Shown here piece after piece: positions 1 through 10,052 of a DNA stretch of 64,000 bases. This stretch comes from Nostoc sp. FACHB-152 (lineage in GTDB: Bacteria; Cyanobacteriota; Cyanobacteriia; Cyanobacteriales; Nostocaceae). The notes under the pieces were generated by a model that saw nothing but the letters and a program-made list of their open reading frames with translations, had not been told where the DNA came from and did no database searches. The stretch lies in NCBI RefSeq assembly GCF_014697475.1, contig NZ_JACJRV010000010.1, positions 62,001-126,000 of the forward strand. Direction: 5' to 3'. The first letter of the stretch is position 1; each line of letters opens with the position of its first letter. The position numbers were made by a program, and so were the translations under genes.

Positions 1-1109
1 CCATAAATATACTGCCCCAAGGCGTTAGCTTGGCGAGATGGTGCAGCTAAATGAGCGTTAATTTTAGCCTCCTTCAAAAGGCGTTGCACATCTTCCCAGA
101 AGAATTCACCACCACCTCCGGTAATAATCACATCAGTCACACGCTCTGGCAACCAAGCGAGTACACGGCTGCAAATATCACGAGAAAACATCTCAATCAA
201 GTTGGGTAAGAAATCATCAAGATTGGTAGGCTTGCTAGCACCTTTGGGACGATAGAAACGTTCACCTTTGGGTTTGTTGACGGCGGTGATTAACGCCAGA
301 GATTGGCTATCTGCGCCCTCAATTTCCTTTGCTACCATTTCGTAGAATTTGCTCATTCCGAAGTCGTCACTCTTAGAAGCACCTCGTGCAAAGCGGAAGT
401 TATCTACCATCAACAAATCGATAGTTTGATGACCAATATCGACAATTGCTGCCGACACCTTAGTAAAGTCGGGAGACCCAGGGCCTTTCTTGGGTTGAGC
501 TTCGCACCACAGAAGACTACCGTAACCTTCTGGCATTACCCAAACTTTATTGATGTTGAGGGATACGGTTTCACCTCTAAAGTTCATAACGTGAGGGCCA
601 GTCAATTGACTGATGATCTGAGCCTTTTCTTTTTCAAATTGCTCTAGAGATAGAAAAGGTAAACCCAGGACTACAGAAATTTCGTCTTTGAGTTTGAAAT
701 AGCCAGCACAAGCTAAAACTTTTGCTAATGCATCTTCTACTTTAGATTTGCCAACTCCCAAATTCGCCCCAAAATCTGCTGCTAGTTGACCTACAGCATA
801 GCCATTGCCTTGATACTCCATCCACAAATCCATTAAAGGATCTGTAGCGCGGGCTTCAAAAATACCTCCCCGCACTTCTTCCATTGACATTTGTTTGACA
901 TTGGCGGGGATGAAAACCACGTTGTTAGGTTCGCGGCTGACGCAGGTTTTGGTAGATGTTCTGCCTAAGTCCACACTGAGAATGGATTTACCAGAACCAC
1001 CATTAGGCTTTACAGAAGTAGCAGTATTAATTGGGGTAGATGCTGAAACCCTGTTGAGAGGGATAGCAGCAGCATTCATTGGGGTAGCGGCGGAAGGTTG
1101 GTCTGTCAT
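1..1109 (-). CDS. ParM/StbA-like actin-fold ATPase (3' end beyond window)
   Basis: Open from an ATG at 1109 to the window edge without a stop, giving about 369 residues, so the C-terminus is missing. Seen: a low-complexity Ala/Thr/Pro N-terminal tail of about 40 residues, then ILSVDLGRTSTKTCV, which fits the phosphate-1 loop of the actin/Hsp70 fold (DxGxxxxK-like). Further in are AAIVDIGHQTIDLLMVD (phosphate-2-like) and DVIITGGGGEFFW (adenosine-motif-like). This motif order is that of the ParM/StbA family (ALP_N type), whose members polymerise with ATP and segregate plasmids or act in cell structure. Nearby genes are ordinary chromosomal ones, so a role in plasmid partition is not implied; function here is inferred only from the fold. 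The tail before the first motif is unusually long. Shorter reading frames on the opposite strand are shadows. Confidence 0.8.
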   Translation of the reverse strand, partial: MTDQPSAATPMNAAAIPLNRVSASTPINTATSVKPNGGSGKSILSVDLGRTSTKTCVSREPNNVVFIPANVKQMSMEEVRGGIFEARATDPLMDLWMEYQGNGYAVGQLAADFGANLGVGKSKVEDALAKVLACAGYFKLKDEISVVLGLPFLSLEQFEKEKAQIISQLTGPHVMNFRGETVSLNINKVWVMPEGYGSLLWCEAQPKKGPGSPDFTKVSAAIVDIGHQTIDLLMVDNFRFARGASKSDDFGMSKFYEMVAKEIEGADSQSLALITAVNKPKGERFYRPKGASKPTNLDDFLPNLIEMFSRDICSRVLAWLPERVTDVIITGGGGEFFWEDVQRLLKEAKINAHLAAPSRQANALGQYIY

Positions 1110-1220
1110 GAAAGCTCCTAGTCCTTTCTTAACTGTCAAAATTTATCTTGCTCATCTTACATAAAACCATGCGAGATAGCATAAATTATAGGTTTCGTAA
1201 AGTGTAACTACGAATACGCC

Positions 1221-1255
1221 TAATGCTGAGTTAGGCGATCGCAAATTCAGCATTA
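1221..1255. repeat. Inverted repeat around a HIP1 site
   Basis: Nine-base arms TAATGCTGA and TCAGCATTA flank a loop that contains GCGATCGC. It lies between the dedA stop and the ParM-like start. No T run follows on either strand, so a terminator role is not supported; it could be a dispersed hairpin. Confidence 0.4.
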
Positions 1256-1331
1256 TTGGGCATAGTGTAGGCGAATTTTTACCAGATGTAACCCCCAACT
1301 TCAAATAAAGTTCATATAAGGATTGCATATT

Positions 1332-1946
1332 TTAACGTCTAGTGCTTGTTCGCCTACGCTTGAGTATCCAACCAATAAATATTAGCAGCAAGCTTCCCAG
1401 CACGATTTTAGACACCGGAGCAAGGTACTTGTCTACAAGTTCATACTGGCTACCTAACACGTATCCTGAGTATGTTAACAAACCTACCCAGGCTGCACTA
1501 CCCAAGGTCGTATAAAATAGAAATGGTAGCAAATGCATATTGCTAATGCCTGCGGGTACAGAAATTAGCGTGCGGACTCCAGGTATAATACGACCAATAA
1601 ACACTGCTTTGCTGCCCTGAGAATCAAACCAGCGTTTTGCCTTGGTAATATCTTTGCTGGATACAGTGATCCATTTACCGTACTTGTCAGCCCACAATTT
1701 TAGGCGTTTTTCACCCAAAAACTTACCAGGATAGTACCATACAAGTGCGCCAGCAACCGAACCCACAAGCCCAGCAAGAAACACTCCAGTGACATTTAAT
1801 CGGTCTGGAGTTGCCCTAGCAGTAAAGCCTGCCAGAGGCATAATTAATTCTGAAGGTATAGGGGGAAATAGGTTCTCTACGAACATCAACAGCGCGATGC
1901 CTACATACCCCATAGAATTGATTGTATTAGTTATCCATTCGAGCAT
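1332..1946 (-). CDS. DedA family membrane protein
   Basis: A 204-residue polytopic inner-membrane protein of the DedA/SNARE-associated family, now linked to lipid scrambling (undecaprenyl phosphate or phosphatidylethanolamine flipping) and membrane-potential maintenance. Seen: the N-terminal re-entrant motif FVENLFPPIPSE (about residues 22-33) with its conserved acidic residues and prolines, a middle GRIIPGVRT motif (about 138-146) that is the family hallmark, a Gly-rich hydrophobic helix after it, and a strongly basic C-terminus (KRRRTSTRR). Length is typical. The ATG at 1946 opens directly into the first amphipathic helix. It stands alone with its own upstream region. The substrate cannot be told from sequence. 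Confidence 0.9.
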   Translation of the reverse strand: MLEWITNTINSMGYVGIALLMFVENLFPPIPSELIMPLAGFTARATPDRLNVTGVFLAGLVGSVAGALVWYYPGKFLGEKRLKLWADKYGKWITVSSKDITKAKRWFDSQGSKAVFIGRIIPGVRTLISVPAGISNMHLLPFLFYTTLGSAAWVGLLTYSGYVLGSQYELVDKYLAPVSKIVLGSLLLIFIGWILKRRRTSTRR

Positions 1947-2099
1947 TGAGTCTAGTCCTAAAATTACTTCACAAGTGATTGTTGCTAATTTAGCGTTAAT
2001 CTTTGCACAACTTTACCTAATTGGTTTTGCGATCGCAAAATCCAATATCTGGTTTTTGTTAGACCATATTGTTTTGTACGAAAAACATCAGCCAAATGT

Positions 2100-2125
2100 T
2101 AGGGGCGCAATTTCTTACGCCCCTA
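2100..2125. repeat. Short dispersed hairpin (TAGGGGCG arms)
   Basis: Perfect 8-bp arms TAGGGGCG and CGCCCCTA separated by 10 bases. Hairpins with this GGGGCG core are common intergenic repeats in Nostocales; there is no T tract to make it a terminator. Confidence 0.5.
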
Positions 2126-2261
2126 CCTGTCATATATGCACTTGATATGGCTGTTTCTCTGGATAAGGTAGCCAGAAAGCAAAGAAGCAGAGTAAAACTT
2201 CATCAGTATTTCCCCCTGCTCCCAATACCGTTCGGTTAAGGCATCTCTTCGTTAGAACAGC

Positions 2262-2345
2262 AGGGGTGCAGAGGAGCTTCAGGTGCAGGGGAGAGAGTAT
2301 CTTCGTTCCCCCTTGTACCCCTGCACCCCTGCATCCTTGCCTGCC
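2262..2345. repeat. Low-complexity GC-rich dispersed repeat
   Basis: Imperfect inverted arrangement of GGGGTGCAGAGGAGC-type and CCCCTGCACCCCTGCATCC-type units. The same vocabulary recurs at about 4680-4710, 40258-40352, 50350-50390 and 54768-54802, which marks it as a dispersed family rather than gene sequence. Confidence 0.6.
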
Positions 2346-2397
2346 CTTCATGAACAAATTTCTTATCCGAACCGTATTATCCCTGCTTCTGACCCTA

Positions 2398-3525
2398 TTA
2401 GATTGTTGAAGTCAAAGATTGTACTCTTGATTCAGTCCAATCTAATGGGTTGAATACTCGCTCTTCCAAAGCCATTTGCTCAATCAAACTTGCCAACCTC
2501 AAAGCTTTGAGAGCTTGTTCGCCACCGACTGAAGGTTGATTGCCTCCGTGAACACAGTTGACAAAATGCTCTAACTCTGCACTTAGAGGTTGAATATTGG
2601 TAGTGTAAACTTTTTCAATTAAACCATCTTGCCGATAAAGTAGCTGGCGGTTATCAGTTAAATTAGTGGTTGTTTGGCGATGAACCAGAATTTCATTCTT
2701 CAGAAAATCTGCTTCAGTGAAAGATTTTTTGCAATGGGCAACAATGCGACGAATTTTTTTGTGGGTGACTTTACTAGCAGTTAAAGTAGCGACAATGCCG
2801 TTAGCAAATCCCAAGGTGGCTGTTACATAATCTAAATAACCAGAGTCTAGGGCGCGAGTGCCACTAGCTGTTAGCTTTACCACTGGAGAGGCGGCTAATT
2901 CTAGCATCAAGTCAATGTCGTGGATCATTAAATCCAGCACCACGGAAACATCATTGGCCCGGTCTGAGTAGGGACTCATGCGATGAGCTTCCAGTGCCAA
3001 CAATTCTTCAGTTTTCAGCACCTTGCTCAATTCCTGAAAAGCAGGATTGAATCGCTCAATGTGGCCTACTTGCAAGATGCACCCAGATTCAGCTGCGGCA
3101 TTAACGAGAGATTCTGCCTCCGAAATGCTAGCGGCGATTGGTTTTTCAATCAAAACATGAATTCCCGCTAACAAACAGTTAATGCCGACTGCATAATGCA
3201 AACGGGTAGGCACGGCAACGCATACTGCTTCCACATGAGGTAGCAAGTCACAATAATCTTCAAAAAAACGCACCTTGTATTTACTGGCGGTTTCTAAGCC
3301 TCGTTCGACATTAATATCTGCCACGCCGACTAGTTCAACATCTTTCATTGAACTCAAGACACGGGCATGATGTTGTCCCATGTTACCCACTCCGATTACG
3401 CCTATACGAATCGGTCGTGGCTGATTACGCTGTGTGTATGAATTTGATTCTGCCACTGATATGCTATTTTGCACTATTGTTCTCTCCTCAACCACCAAAT
3501 TTAGAGACGCTTGGGTCGTTGGCAT
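2398..3525 (-). CDS. Gfo/Idh/MocA family oxidoreductase
   Basis: NAD(P)-dependent sugar or polyol dehydrogenase family protein of 375 residues. Seen: a roughly 40-residue variable N-terminal extension, then the Rossmann motif GVIGVGNMGQHH (about 42-53), the cofactor/substrate motif EKPIA near residue 130, and the C-terminal alpha/beta domain with GHIERFNPAF and the VLDLMIHDIDLML segment typical of the family. Homologues act on inositol, UDP-sugars or biliverdin; the substrate cannot be assigned, and no sugar-nucleotide genes lie next to it. An internal start near residue 38 is possible because the extension is outside the fold. It is divergent from queC across 449 bp. Confidence 0.85.
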   Translation of the reverse strand: MPTTQASLNLVVEERTIVQNSISVAESNSYTQRNQPRPIRIGVIGVGNMGQHHARVLSSMKDVELVGVADINVERGLETASKYKVRFFEDYCDLLPHVEAVCVAVPTRLHYAVGINCLLAGIHVLIEKPIAASISEAESLVNAAAESGCILQVGHIERFNPAFQELSKVLKTEELLALEAHRMSPYSDRANDVSVVLDLMIHDIDLMLELAASPVVKLTASGTRALDSGYLDYVTATLGFANGIVATLTASKVTHKKIRRIVAHCKKSFTEADFLKNEILVHRQTTTNLTDNRQLLYRQDGLIEKVYTTNIQPLSAELEHFVNCVHGGNQPSVGGEQALKALRLASLIEQMALEERVFNPLDWTESRVQSLTSTI

Positions 3526-3974
3526 TTATACTGAACAGCCAGTAATGATCCGTCTAAAACCATCCAGATGGTAACATAGAGGCTCTGTTTATGAAGAATT
3601 TCAAAGTTTGCGATAGTTCCCGCAATCTGGCTGTCTTTTTGATCTTCAGTTTTAAATCAATCAGTTTTTTGCGCTTTACACAATAGCTAATGTGTTTTTT
3701 TATTAACTTTAAACACAAACTAAAACGTAAGTGAAAATTTTTAGATGTCAGCCAGAGAATTGATTACCAGGAAATTTACCATCTTAAAACGTTAGAAATA
3801 AATAATTTTATTGTGAGTAAATTTACAAAAATAGCTTTAGTTACACTGAGATAATGGTACAGTTTATAAACTGGTACATAATAAATGAAAAACAAACTAG
3901 TGAGGCTGACTTCTACTTTTTTAATTATGATGATTTGGCAATTTGAAATTTAACTAAGAAAGTTGGCAGCCGAG
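3526..3974. other. AT-rich divergent intergenic region
   Basis: Lies between the oxidoreductase (minus) and queC (plus). It must contain both promoters, but no convincing -35/-10 pair, riboswitch or coding remnant was recognised. A preQ1 aptamer was looked for and not seen. Confidence 0.5.
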
Positions 3975-4649
3975 ATGAAAGCCGTAATTTTGTTGTCTGG
4001 GGGATTAGACTCTTCTACTGTACTGTATCAAGCTAAAGCTGATGGTTGTGAGTGTTACGCCATTTCCTTTGATTATCAACAGCGACATCGCCGAGAGTTA
4101 GATTCAGCTTTGCGGGTGGCACAAACAGCAGGAGTTATAGAACATCAGGTAGTTAATTTTGACTTACGGCAATGGGGTGGTTCAGCGTTAACGGACGACA
4201 AAATCGATTTACCCCAAGAGCGGTCTTTAGATGAAATGTCGCAAAATATTCCTATTACCTATGTACCTGCACGGAACACGATATTTTTAAGCTTTGCTCT
4301 AGGCTATGCAGAAGCGATCGCTGCCCAACGAGTTTACATTGGTGTTAACGCCTTAGATTATTCCGGCTACCCCGATTGTCGCCCTGACTACATCCAGGCA
4401 ATGCAAGAAGTTTTTCGCCTCGGAACCAAACAAGGACGAGAAGGCGACCCGACTGAGATTGTCGCCCCCTTGGTAAATCTGAAAAAAACCGAAATCATCC
4501 AGCTTGGTAACAAGTTAGGTGTTCCGTGGGATTTAACTTGGTCTTGCTACACCGGTGGGGATGTAGCTTGCGGAGTCTGCGATTCTTGCCGCTTAAGACT
4601 GGCAGCGTTTGATGAATTAGGCTTAACAGACCCAGTTCCATATGCTTAG
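3975..4649 (+). CDS. queC: 7-cyano-7-deazaguanine (preQ0) synthase
   Basis: Converts 7-carboxy-7-deazaguanine to preQ0 with ATP and ammonia, a step in queuosine tRNA modification. Seen: the PP-loop SGGLDSS (residues 8-14) for ATP binding and a C-terminal zinc site with Cys191, Cys199, Cys202 and Cys205 (CGVCDSC block). Total 224 residues is normal for the family. The reading frame also permits a TTG start 12 bases upstream, but the ATG at 3975 gives the usual MKAVxLLSGG N-terminus and is preferred. Other queuosine genes are not in the window. The stop codon sits at the start of a run of imperfect 7-bp repeats (TAG-rich). Confidence 0.95.
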   Translation: MKAVILLSGGLDSSTVLYQAKADGCECYAISFDYQQRHRRELDSALRVAQTAGVIEHQVVNFDLRQWGGSALTDDKIDLPQERSLDEMSQNIPITYVPARNTIFLSFALGYAEAIAAQRVYIGVNALDYSGYPDCRPDYIQAMQEVFRLGTKQGREGDPTEIVAPLVNLKKTEIIQLGNKLGVPWDLTWSCYTGGDVACGVCDSCRLRLAAFDELGLTDPVPYA

Positions 4650-4701
4650 TGGGCAATAGGAAGTAGGGAGTTAGATATTCCTCCCCCCCTGCTCCTCTGC
4701 T

Positions 4702-6057
4702 TCATCCCTGCGGTAAGCGTTGCACCTGAATTTGATGCAGCCGCGGCCCGACAATAGAGACTATGGTGAACTGAAGATTTTCGTATAAAAATATTTCGCC
4801 TTTGGTAGGCATTTTTTGCAATTGATAAAGTAAAAAACCACCCAAGGTTTGATATTCTCTAGTCAAAGGTAGATTTAGATGCAAAACCTCGTTTAGGTCT
4901 TCTAGATTAATTTGTGCCTGTATCAAAAAGGTTTCCTGATCGACAATTTGAATTAGCAAGTCGTCGTTGCTTTCCGGTTCACCTGTGTTGCCAATAATTT
5001 CGCCAATCACATCTTGGATAGTTAATAGCCCTACAGTACCGCCAAACTCATCTACAACGATCACCATAGCTGGCTTTTCTTGCTGCATCATTGGTAATAG
5101 TTCACTCAAAGGAGTGTGTTCTGGTACAAATCTGGCGGGACGCATCCAAGAGTGAATATGTGATGTTAACGTCAGTTTCTCCATCGCCAAGGGCTGTGCC
5201 AAGTCCCGAAAGTAGACAATACCGCGAATGTCGTCTAAAGATTCGCCAATGATCGGGTAGCGGGAGTGGCCAGTAGCGATCACTTCTTGCAGTAAGGTTT
5301 GAAAAGTAGCCTCTTTGGGTAAGGCAACTATACCAGTCCGAGGAATCATCACATCTTGGGCTGTCACATCGCCAAACTCAAAGACATTGTTTAAGAGTTT
5401 TCGTTCTGAAAGTAGTAAACCTGTAGATTCGCGTTCTGTAGAGATGATGATTTGTAATTCTTCTGGGGTAACAGGCGGTCTCCAGCTTTGACCTGTATAT
5501 TCGATACCAAAAATTCGTAGCAGACAAAAAGTTGATTGGTTAAGAATCCAGATGAATGGACTAAAGAAACGGACGATCGCTTTTACTGATGGCCCCAAAA
5601 ATCGCGCTAGTTGTTCAGAATACAACAAAGCTACTGATTTTGGGAATAATTCCCCTAAAACAATTTGCAGATAAGCAACCAAAAAAAAGGCAATGGGAAT
5701 TGACAGCGAATGAGCGATGAAGTTACTCGTTGTTTCTGGTAAAGGCCAGGATTTTAGCCACGCACTCACCAGCACCACAATTGTACTTTCGCCAATCCAT
5801 CCCAGTGCCAAACTAGAGAGGGTAATGCCTAACTGTGTTGTAGAAAGAAGGCGATCAATACTGCGTTGCAGTGTCTCAACTGCGATCGCTTGAATGTCAC
5901 CAGCCTTCACTAACTGATGAATGCGCGATCGCCGCACTGTCACCATCGAAAACTCTGCCGTCACAAAAAAGGCATTAATGGCAATCAGTAGTAATACTGA
6001 TAACAATCGCAGCCCTACATCTGCCCAAGTTAAACCAGGAAAACCAATCACTGCCAA
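4702..6057 (-). CDS. CNNM/CBS/CorC-domain membrane protein (hemolysin C family)
   Basis: A 451-residue integral membrane protein of the CNNM/CorC group, implicated in Mg2+ or Co2+ export; older annotation calls it hemolysin. Seen: an N-terminal CNNM transmembrane block (first about 200 residues, with FFVTAEFSMVTVRRSR and ALGWIGE), two CBS motifs (DVMIPRTGIVALP and the WMRPARFVPE segment, about 240-360), and a C-terminal CorC/HlyC domain (about 370-450). The start is uncertain: no in-frame ATG is available between an upstream in-frame stop and residue 1, so translation begins at TTG 6057 or at GTG 6051. It converges on queC with only 52 bp between stops. Confidence 0.85.
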   Translation of the reverse strand: MAVIGFPGLTWADVGLRLLSVLLLIAINAFFVTAEFSMVTVRRSRIHQLVKAGDIQAIAVETLQRSIDRLLSTTQLGITLSSLALGWIGESTIVVLVSAWLKSWPLPETTSNFIAHSLSIPIAFFLVAYLQIVLGELFPKSVALLYSEQLARFLGPSVKAIVRFFSPFIWILNQSTFCLLRIFGIEYTGQSWRPPVTPEELQIIISTERESTGLLLSERKLLNNVFEFGDVTAQDVMIPRTGIVALPKEATFQTLLQEVIATGHSRYPIIGESLDDIRGIVYFRDLAQPLAMEKLTLTSHIHSWMRPARFVPEHTPLSELLPMMQQEKPAMVIVVDEFGGTVGLLTIQDVIGEIIGNTGEPESNDDLLIQIVDQETFLIQAQINLEDLNEVLHLNLPLTREYQTLGGFLLYQLQKMPTKGEIFLYENLQFTIVSIVGPRLHQIQVQRLPQG

Positions 6058-6153
6058 AGCCCGTGTAAACTCATGCCCCTATTTTTTAATGGGTATTAGG
6101 AAGATATGAAGTATCAAGAGTAAATTTCATACTTCACACTCCAGTTCCAGCCC

Positions 6154-6855
6154 CTACCTAGCTACAGGAATATTAGATACATCTAGCTTTAGCTTTTGTG
6201 CAGGGTAATCTGTCAGAGACAGTGATACCTTATTCACATCATCCAGTAAAGCCGTAGGAATAATTACTGTACCGGAAAATGTTGGGCCATTAGCAGGTAA
6301 TTCTGCTGGCAAATTTTCTGTGCTGGCACTTAAGGTTCTGCCTTTATCATCAGTGACATCTAAAAAACTATACAAGAACCGTGCAGTATCTTTTCCTTTG
6401 TTCTGCATTTTTACTTTCAGTAATAAATCTCCCCCAGAGTAACGAGCCGATTGCACCGCAAAAGTCACACCCTCACTTTCGGCACTCACAGGAAATCCTG
6501 GTTGGGGTTTTTCTTCAACTACTTCTTGTGGCTTCTCTTGCTGCTTCTGCTTTTTGTTATTGGTTTCTTCTTCGTCGTCTTCTATTTTTTCTGATTTAGC
6601 GGCTTTGGTTTTGCCTTCAATTCGAGACTTAACAACTTTTAATATATCTTCTTCTTTTAATAGTGTTAGCCCCACCTGTTGGGAGTTATTAGCCTTAGCA
6701 CTGGCAAATTTGGTTGTAGGACGGCCATCTGGGGTTGATACACCTTTGAGAGCTAAACTGCCCAAATTAAACCCTAAGAATGCGCTTACAGACCCTGCGC
6801 CCAACATCAGGATTAACAGAATAAACGTCAGAATTACAGTGGAATTTATTTTCAT
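6154..6855 (-). CDS. Membrane-anchored protein of unknown function
   Basis: Family not recognised. The 233 residues from the ATG at 6855 start with a strongly hydrophobic helix (VILTFILLILMLGAGSVSAF), which could be an uncleaved anchor or signal peptide. A Glu/Lys-rich, probably disordered linker follows (about 85-130, with runs such as EDDEEE and KKQKQQEK), then a C-terminal beta-rich domain (about 135-233) with alternating Gly/Ser and hydrophobics. That domain resembles the DUF4352 or immunoglobulin-like folds of extracytoplasmic proteins (LLLKVKMQNKGKDTARF, FSGTVIIPTALLD). A TTG nine bases upstream is a weaker start. Likely faces the periplasm. Confidence 0.65.
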   Translation of the reverse strand: MKINSTVILTFILLILMLGAGSVSAFLGFNLGSLALKGVSTPDGRPTTKFASAKANNSQQVGLTLLKEEDILKVVKSRIEGKTKAAKSEKIEDDEEETNNKKQKQQEKPQEVVEEKPQPGFPVSAESEGVTFAVQSARYSGGDLLLKVKMQNKGKDTARFLYSFLDVTDDKGRTLSASTENLPAELPANGPTFSGTVIIPTALLDDVNKVSLSLTDYPAQKLKLDVSNIPVAR

Positions 6856-7044
6856 CGCTGACAAGCTGTTGCGGAAGAATGCTGGTCTATATTAAGAGCA
6901 TTGAAGTTATGTACCTCAATCCTTAAAAGAACTTCATGAATAATAGTTTGCACTATTTCATAATTAAATTATGTAGTATAAAAATCTGATAGACTATTTT
7001 GGGGTGTAGACAAATAGCAAATTTGCGGTAAAATTAATATTCGA

Positions 7045-7117
7045 CCAGGGTTGGCCGAGCGGTTGAGGCAGCGAACTCATAATTCGCCCAAGGCAGGTTC
7101 AACTCCTGCACCCTGGA
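7045..7117 (+). tRNA. tRNA with CAU anticodon, probably tRNA-Ile2 (lysidine type)
   Basis: A complete 73-base cloverleaf is visible. The acceptor stem is CCAGGGT/ACCCTGG (7045-7051 and 7110-7116), the D stem GCC/GGC, and the anticodon stem GCGAA/TTCGC with loop CTCATAA (anticodon CAT at 7078-7080). The T stem is GCAGG/CCTGC with loop TTCAACT, and the discriminator base is A. CCA is not encoded. The D arm and CTCATAA loop resemble plastid trnI-CAU more than plastid elongator trnM, so isoleucine (AUA, after TilS modification) is the likelier identity; elongator Met cannot be excluded. Six T bases follow immediately. Confidence 0.85.
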
Positions 7118-7198
7118 TTTTTTGAAGAGTCAATAGTCAATTGTTAATGGTTATGTATCATTACAATGGACTATGGACTTTTGACCATTGACTAAATA

Positions 7199-7633
7199 CT
7201 ATCTTGGTGAAGCAGTTTCAAAATGGAACTCAGTACCAACTTTCAACTTATTGGTATTTAAGCGCGGAGACATCAGCAAAGAACTATCATAAGGATTAGG
7301 TAAATCTGGTGTACGTAGGTAGGGATCATTGCCAACTTGCTGAGTCATAACATCTCGATAGAGAGTATTCATTAACTCAGCATCACGAGCAATTTCATTT
7401 TCCGGGAAAGAGTTACGAAAACCGGAACCATTACCAAGAAAATTTTGCAACTGACGCTTAGGGCTGTTATTTTCATAAAAATTGCGATCGTGACTAAAAT
7501 AAGCTCGATCAAAGGCATCATTAGCTGTTTCATAATTGGGTGTAGCCGTCTCAGCAGAAACCACAGCCGGAAACATCAGACCTGTAGCTAAAAGCACCAA
7601 AAAACCACCAAAGGGTTTAAATTTTATACCCAT
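7199..7633 (-). CDS. Small exported protein of unknown function
   Basis: A 144-residue protein starting with a clear signal peptide: basic MGIKFK, hydrophobic GGFLVLLATGLMF, and a probable cleavage after VVSA near residue 27. The mature part is Asn/Asp/Pro-rich, has no cysteine, and ends KVGTEFHFETASPR. No catalytic motif or family was recognised. It has its own upstream region facing pyrE (divergent, about 100 bp) and ends next to heptamer-repeat sequence near the tRNA. Confidence 0.65.
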   Translation of the reverse strand: MGIKFKPFGGFLVLLATGLMFPAVVSAETATPNYETANDAFDRAYFSHDRNFYENNSPKRQLQNFLGNGSGFRNSFPENEIARDAELMNTLYRDVMTQQVGNDPYLRTPDLPNPYDSSLLMSPRLNTNKLKVGTEFHFETASPR

Positions 7634-7735
7634 CTTTTTTAGCTCCTCAATTTTTGGGCAAATCTTAACTTATGCTTAATTTCAGAACTCTCATGAGTTC
7701 AACCTTTGGTGTAGCACAACTCCTAATCATTTGTA

Positions 7736-8356
7736 ATGACGTATTCTACTGAAACCCTTACCCAGGCTGATATGTGGGCCGCGACTTCTGAATTGACCAC
7801 TCTGCGCCACAAACTTTTAGATTTATTTTGTCAACTCGCCTATAAAGAGGGTGATTTTGTCCTTTCTTCTGGACAACCTAGTTCTTACTACATAAATGGG
7901 AAACAGGTAACACTCCACCCCCAAGGTGCATTAGCCATTGGTCGGATTCTTTTATCTCTGTTACCTTCCAATACTCAAGCCGTCGCAGGTTTAACGCTAG
8001 GTGCTGATCCAATGGTTACAGCAGTCAGTGTGGTTTCTGCTTACGAAAATCGACCAATCCCAGCCTTAATTATTCGCAAAGAAGCTAAAGGTCATGGAAC
8101 CAGGGCTTATATTGAGGGCCCATTATTGCCGGAAGGTGGAAAAGTAGTGGTTTTAGAAGATGTCGTCACTACTGGACAGTCTGCGATGAAAGCTGTTGAC
8201 CGACTCAGAAATGCTGGTTATGTCGTTGATGAAGTGATTTCATTAGTAGACAGAAAGCAGGGGGGCGCAGAATTTTACGATTCCGTTGGGTTGAAATTTA
8301 CTGCTGTATTTACGATTGAGGATATTCAACAAAGATATCGAGAATTAGGCAATTAG
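7736..8356 (+). CDS. pyrE: Orotate phosphoribosyltransferase
   Basis: Makes orotidine 5'-phosphate from orotate and PRPP in de novo pyrimidine synthesis (cytoplasm). Seen: the PRPP-binding loop VVVLEDVVTTGQSA at residues 137-150, the catalytic basic loop IIRKEAKGHGTRAYIEG (about 112-128), and GDFVLSSGQPSSYYINGK near the N-terminus (39-56), all diagnostic for PyrE. Length 206 matches the family plus an N-terminal tail of about 15 residues. The ATG at 7736 is the only good start. Other pyr genes are not nearby, as is usual in cyanobacteria. Confidence 0.95.
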   Translation: MTYSTETLTQADMWAATSELTTLRHKLLDLFCQLAYKEGDFVLSSGQPSSYYINGKQVTLHPQGALAIGRILLSLLPSNTQAVAGLTLGADPMVTAVSVVSAYENRPIPALIIRKEAKGHGTRAYIEGPLLPEGGKVVVLEDVVTTGQSAMKAVDRLRNAGYVVDEVISLVDRKQGGAEFYDSVGLKFTAVFTIEDIQQRYRELGN

Positions 8357-8447
8357 TTAGGGAATTTAGGGTCGCCTAGCGACTCTCCCAACTTTAATTA
8401 TTGAATATTTAGCGATCGCATTCTCTTCATTTTAGAAAAAGCCTTTT

Positions 8448-8535
8448 AAACGCAGAGGTTTGCAAAGGAAATCGCAGAGGAACGCAAAGTTTTCTCCGCG
8501 ATACTCTGCGTTTACCTCTATGTACCTCCGCGTTT
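8448..8535. repeat. Imperfect palindromic dispersed repeat (CGCAGAGG family)
   Basis: Ends AAACGCAGAGGT and ACCTCCGCGTTT are inverted copies with one mismatch, and internal CGCAGAGG/CTCTGCG units are also inverted. It fills the space between the convergent pyrE and thiC stops. Related CGCAGAG and TTTGCG pieces occur at about 10188-10260 and 31334-31375. It resembles a MITE-like element; no target duplication was identified. Confidence 0.55.
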
Positions 8536-8541
8536 CAAAAA

Positions 8542-10013
<1,472 letters not shown>

Positions 10014-10023
10014 ATGGATGTAG

Positions 10024-10052
10024 ATTGTACCACCTTGTTTAGGGTTAGGGGC
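10024..10052 (-). promoter_or_regulatory. Possible thiC promoter
   Basis: On the minus strand a TACAAT hexamer (plus 10024-10029) sits about 10 bases before the riboswitch aptamer, the expected place for a -10 element. A TTGCCC-like -35 lies about 19 bases further upstream, longer than ideal. Confidence 0.35.

Larger units (their letters stand above)
1947..2397. other. Intergenic region with a hairpin and a GC-rich low-complexity repeat
   Basis: No supportable gene. It carries the dedA upstream region, one HIP1 octamer, a hairpin (TAGGGGCG/CGCCCCTA, 2100-2125) and a purine/pyrimidine-biased repeat of GGGTGCAG/CTGCACCCC units at about 2262-2345. The 75-residue frame across it is made of this repeat. 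Confidence 0.7.

Noticed and set aside
303-1164. Two plus-strand frames of 114 and 89 residues
   Set aside because: Antisense to the ParM-like gene, whose minus-strand frame is open throughout with clear motifs.
2130-2357. 75-residue minus frame
   Set aside because: Composed of the GC-rich dispersed repeat; no ribosome-binding site and no family features.
3526-3974. preQ1 riboswitch upstream of queC
   Set aside because: No C-rich loop and matching hairpin of the preQ1-I type was found near the start.
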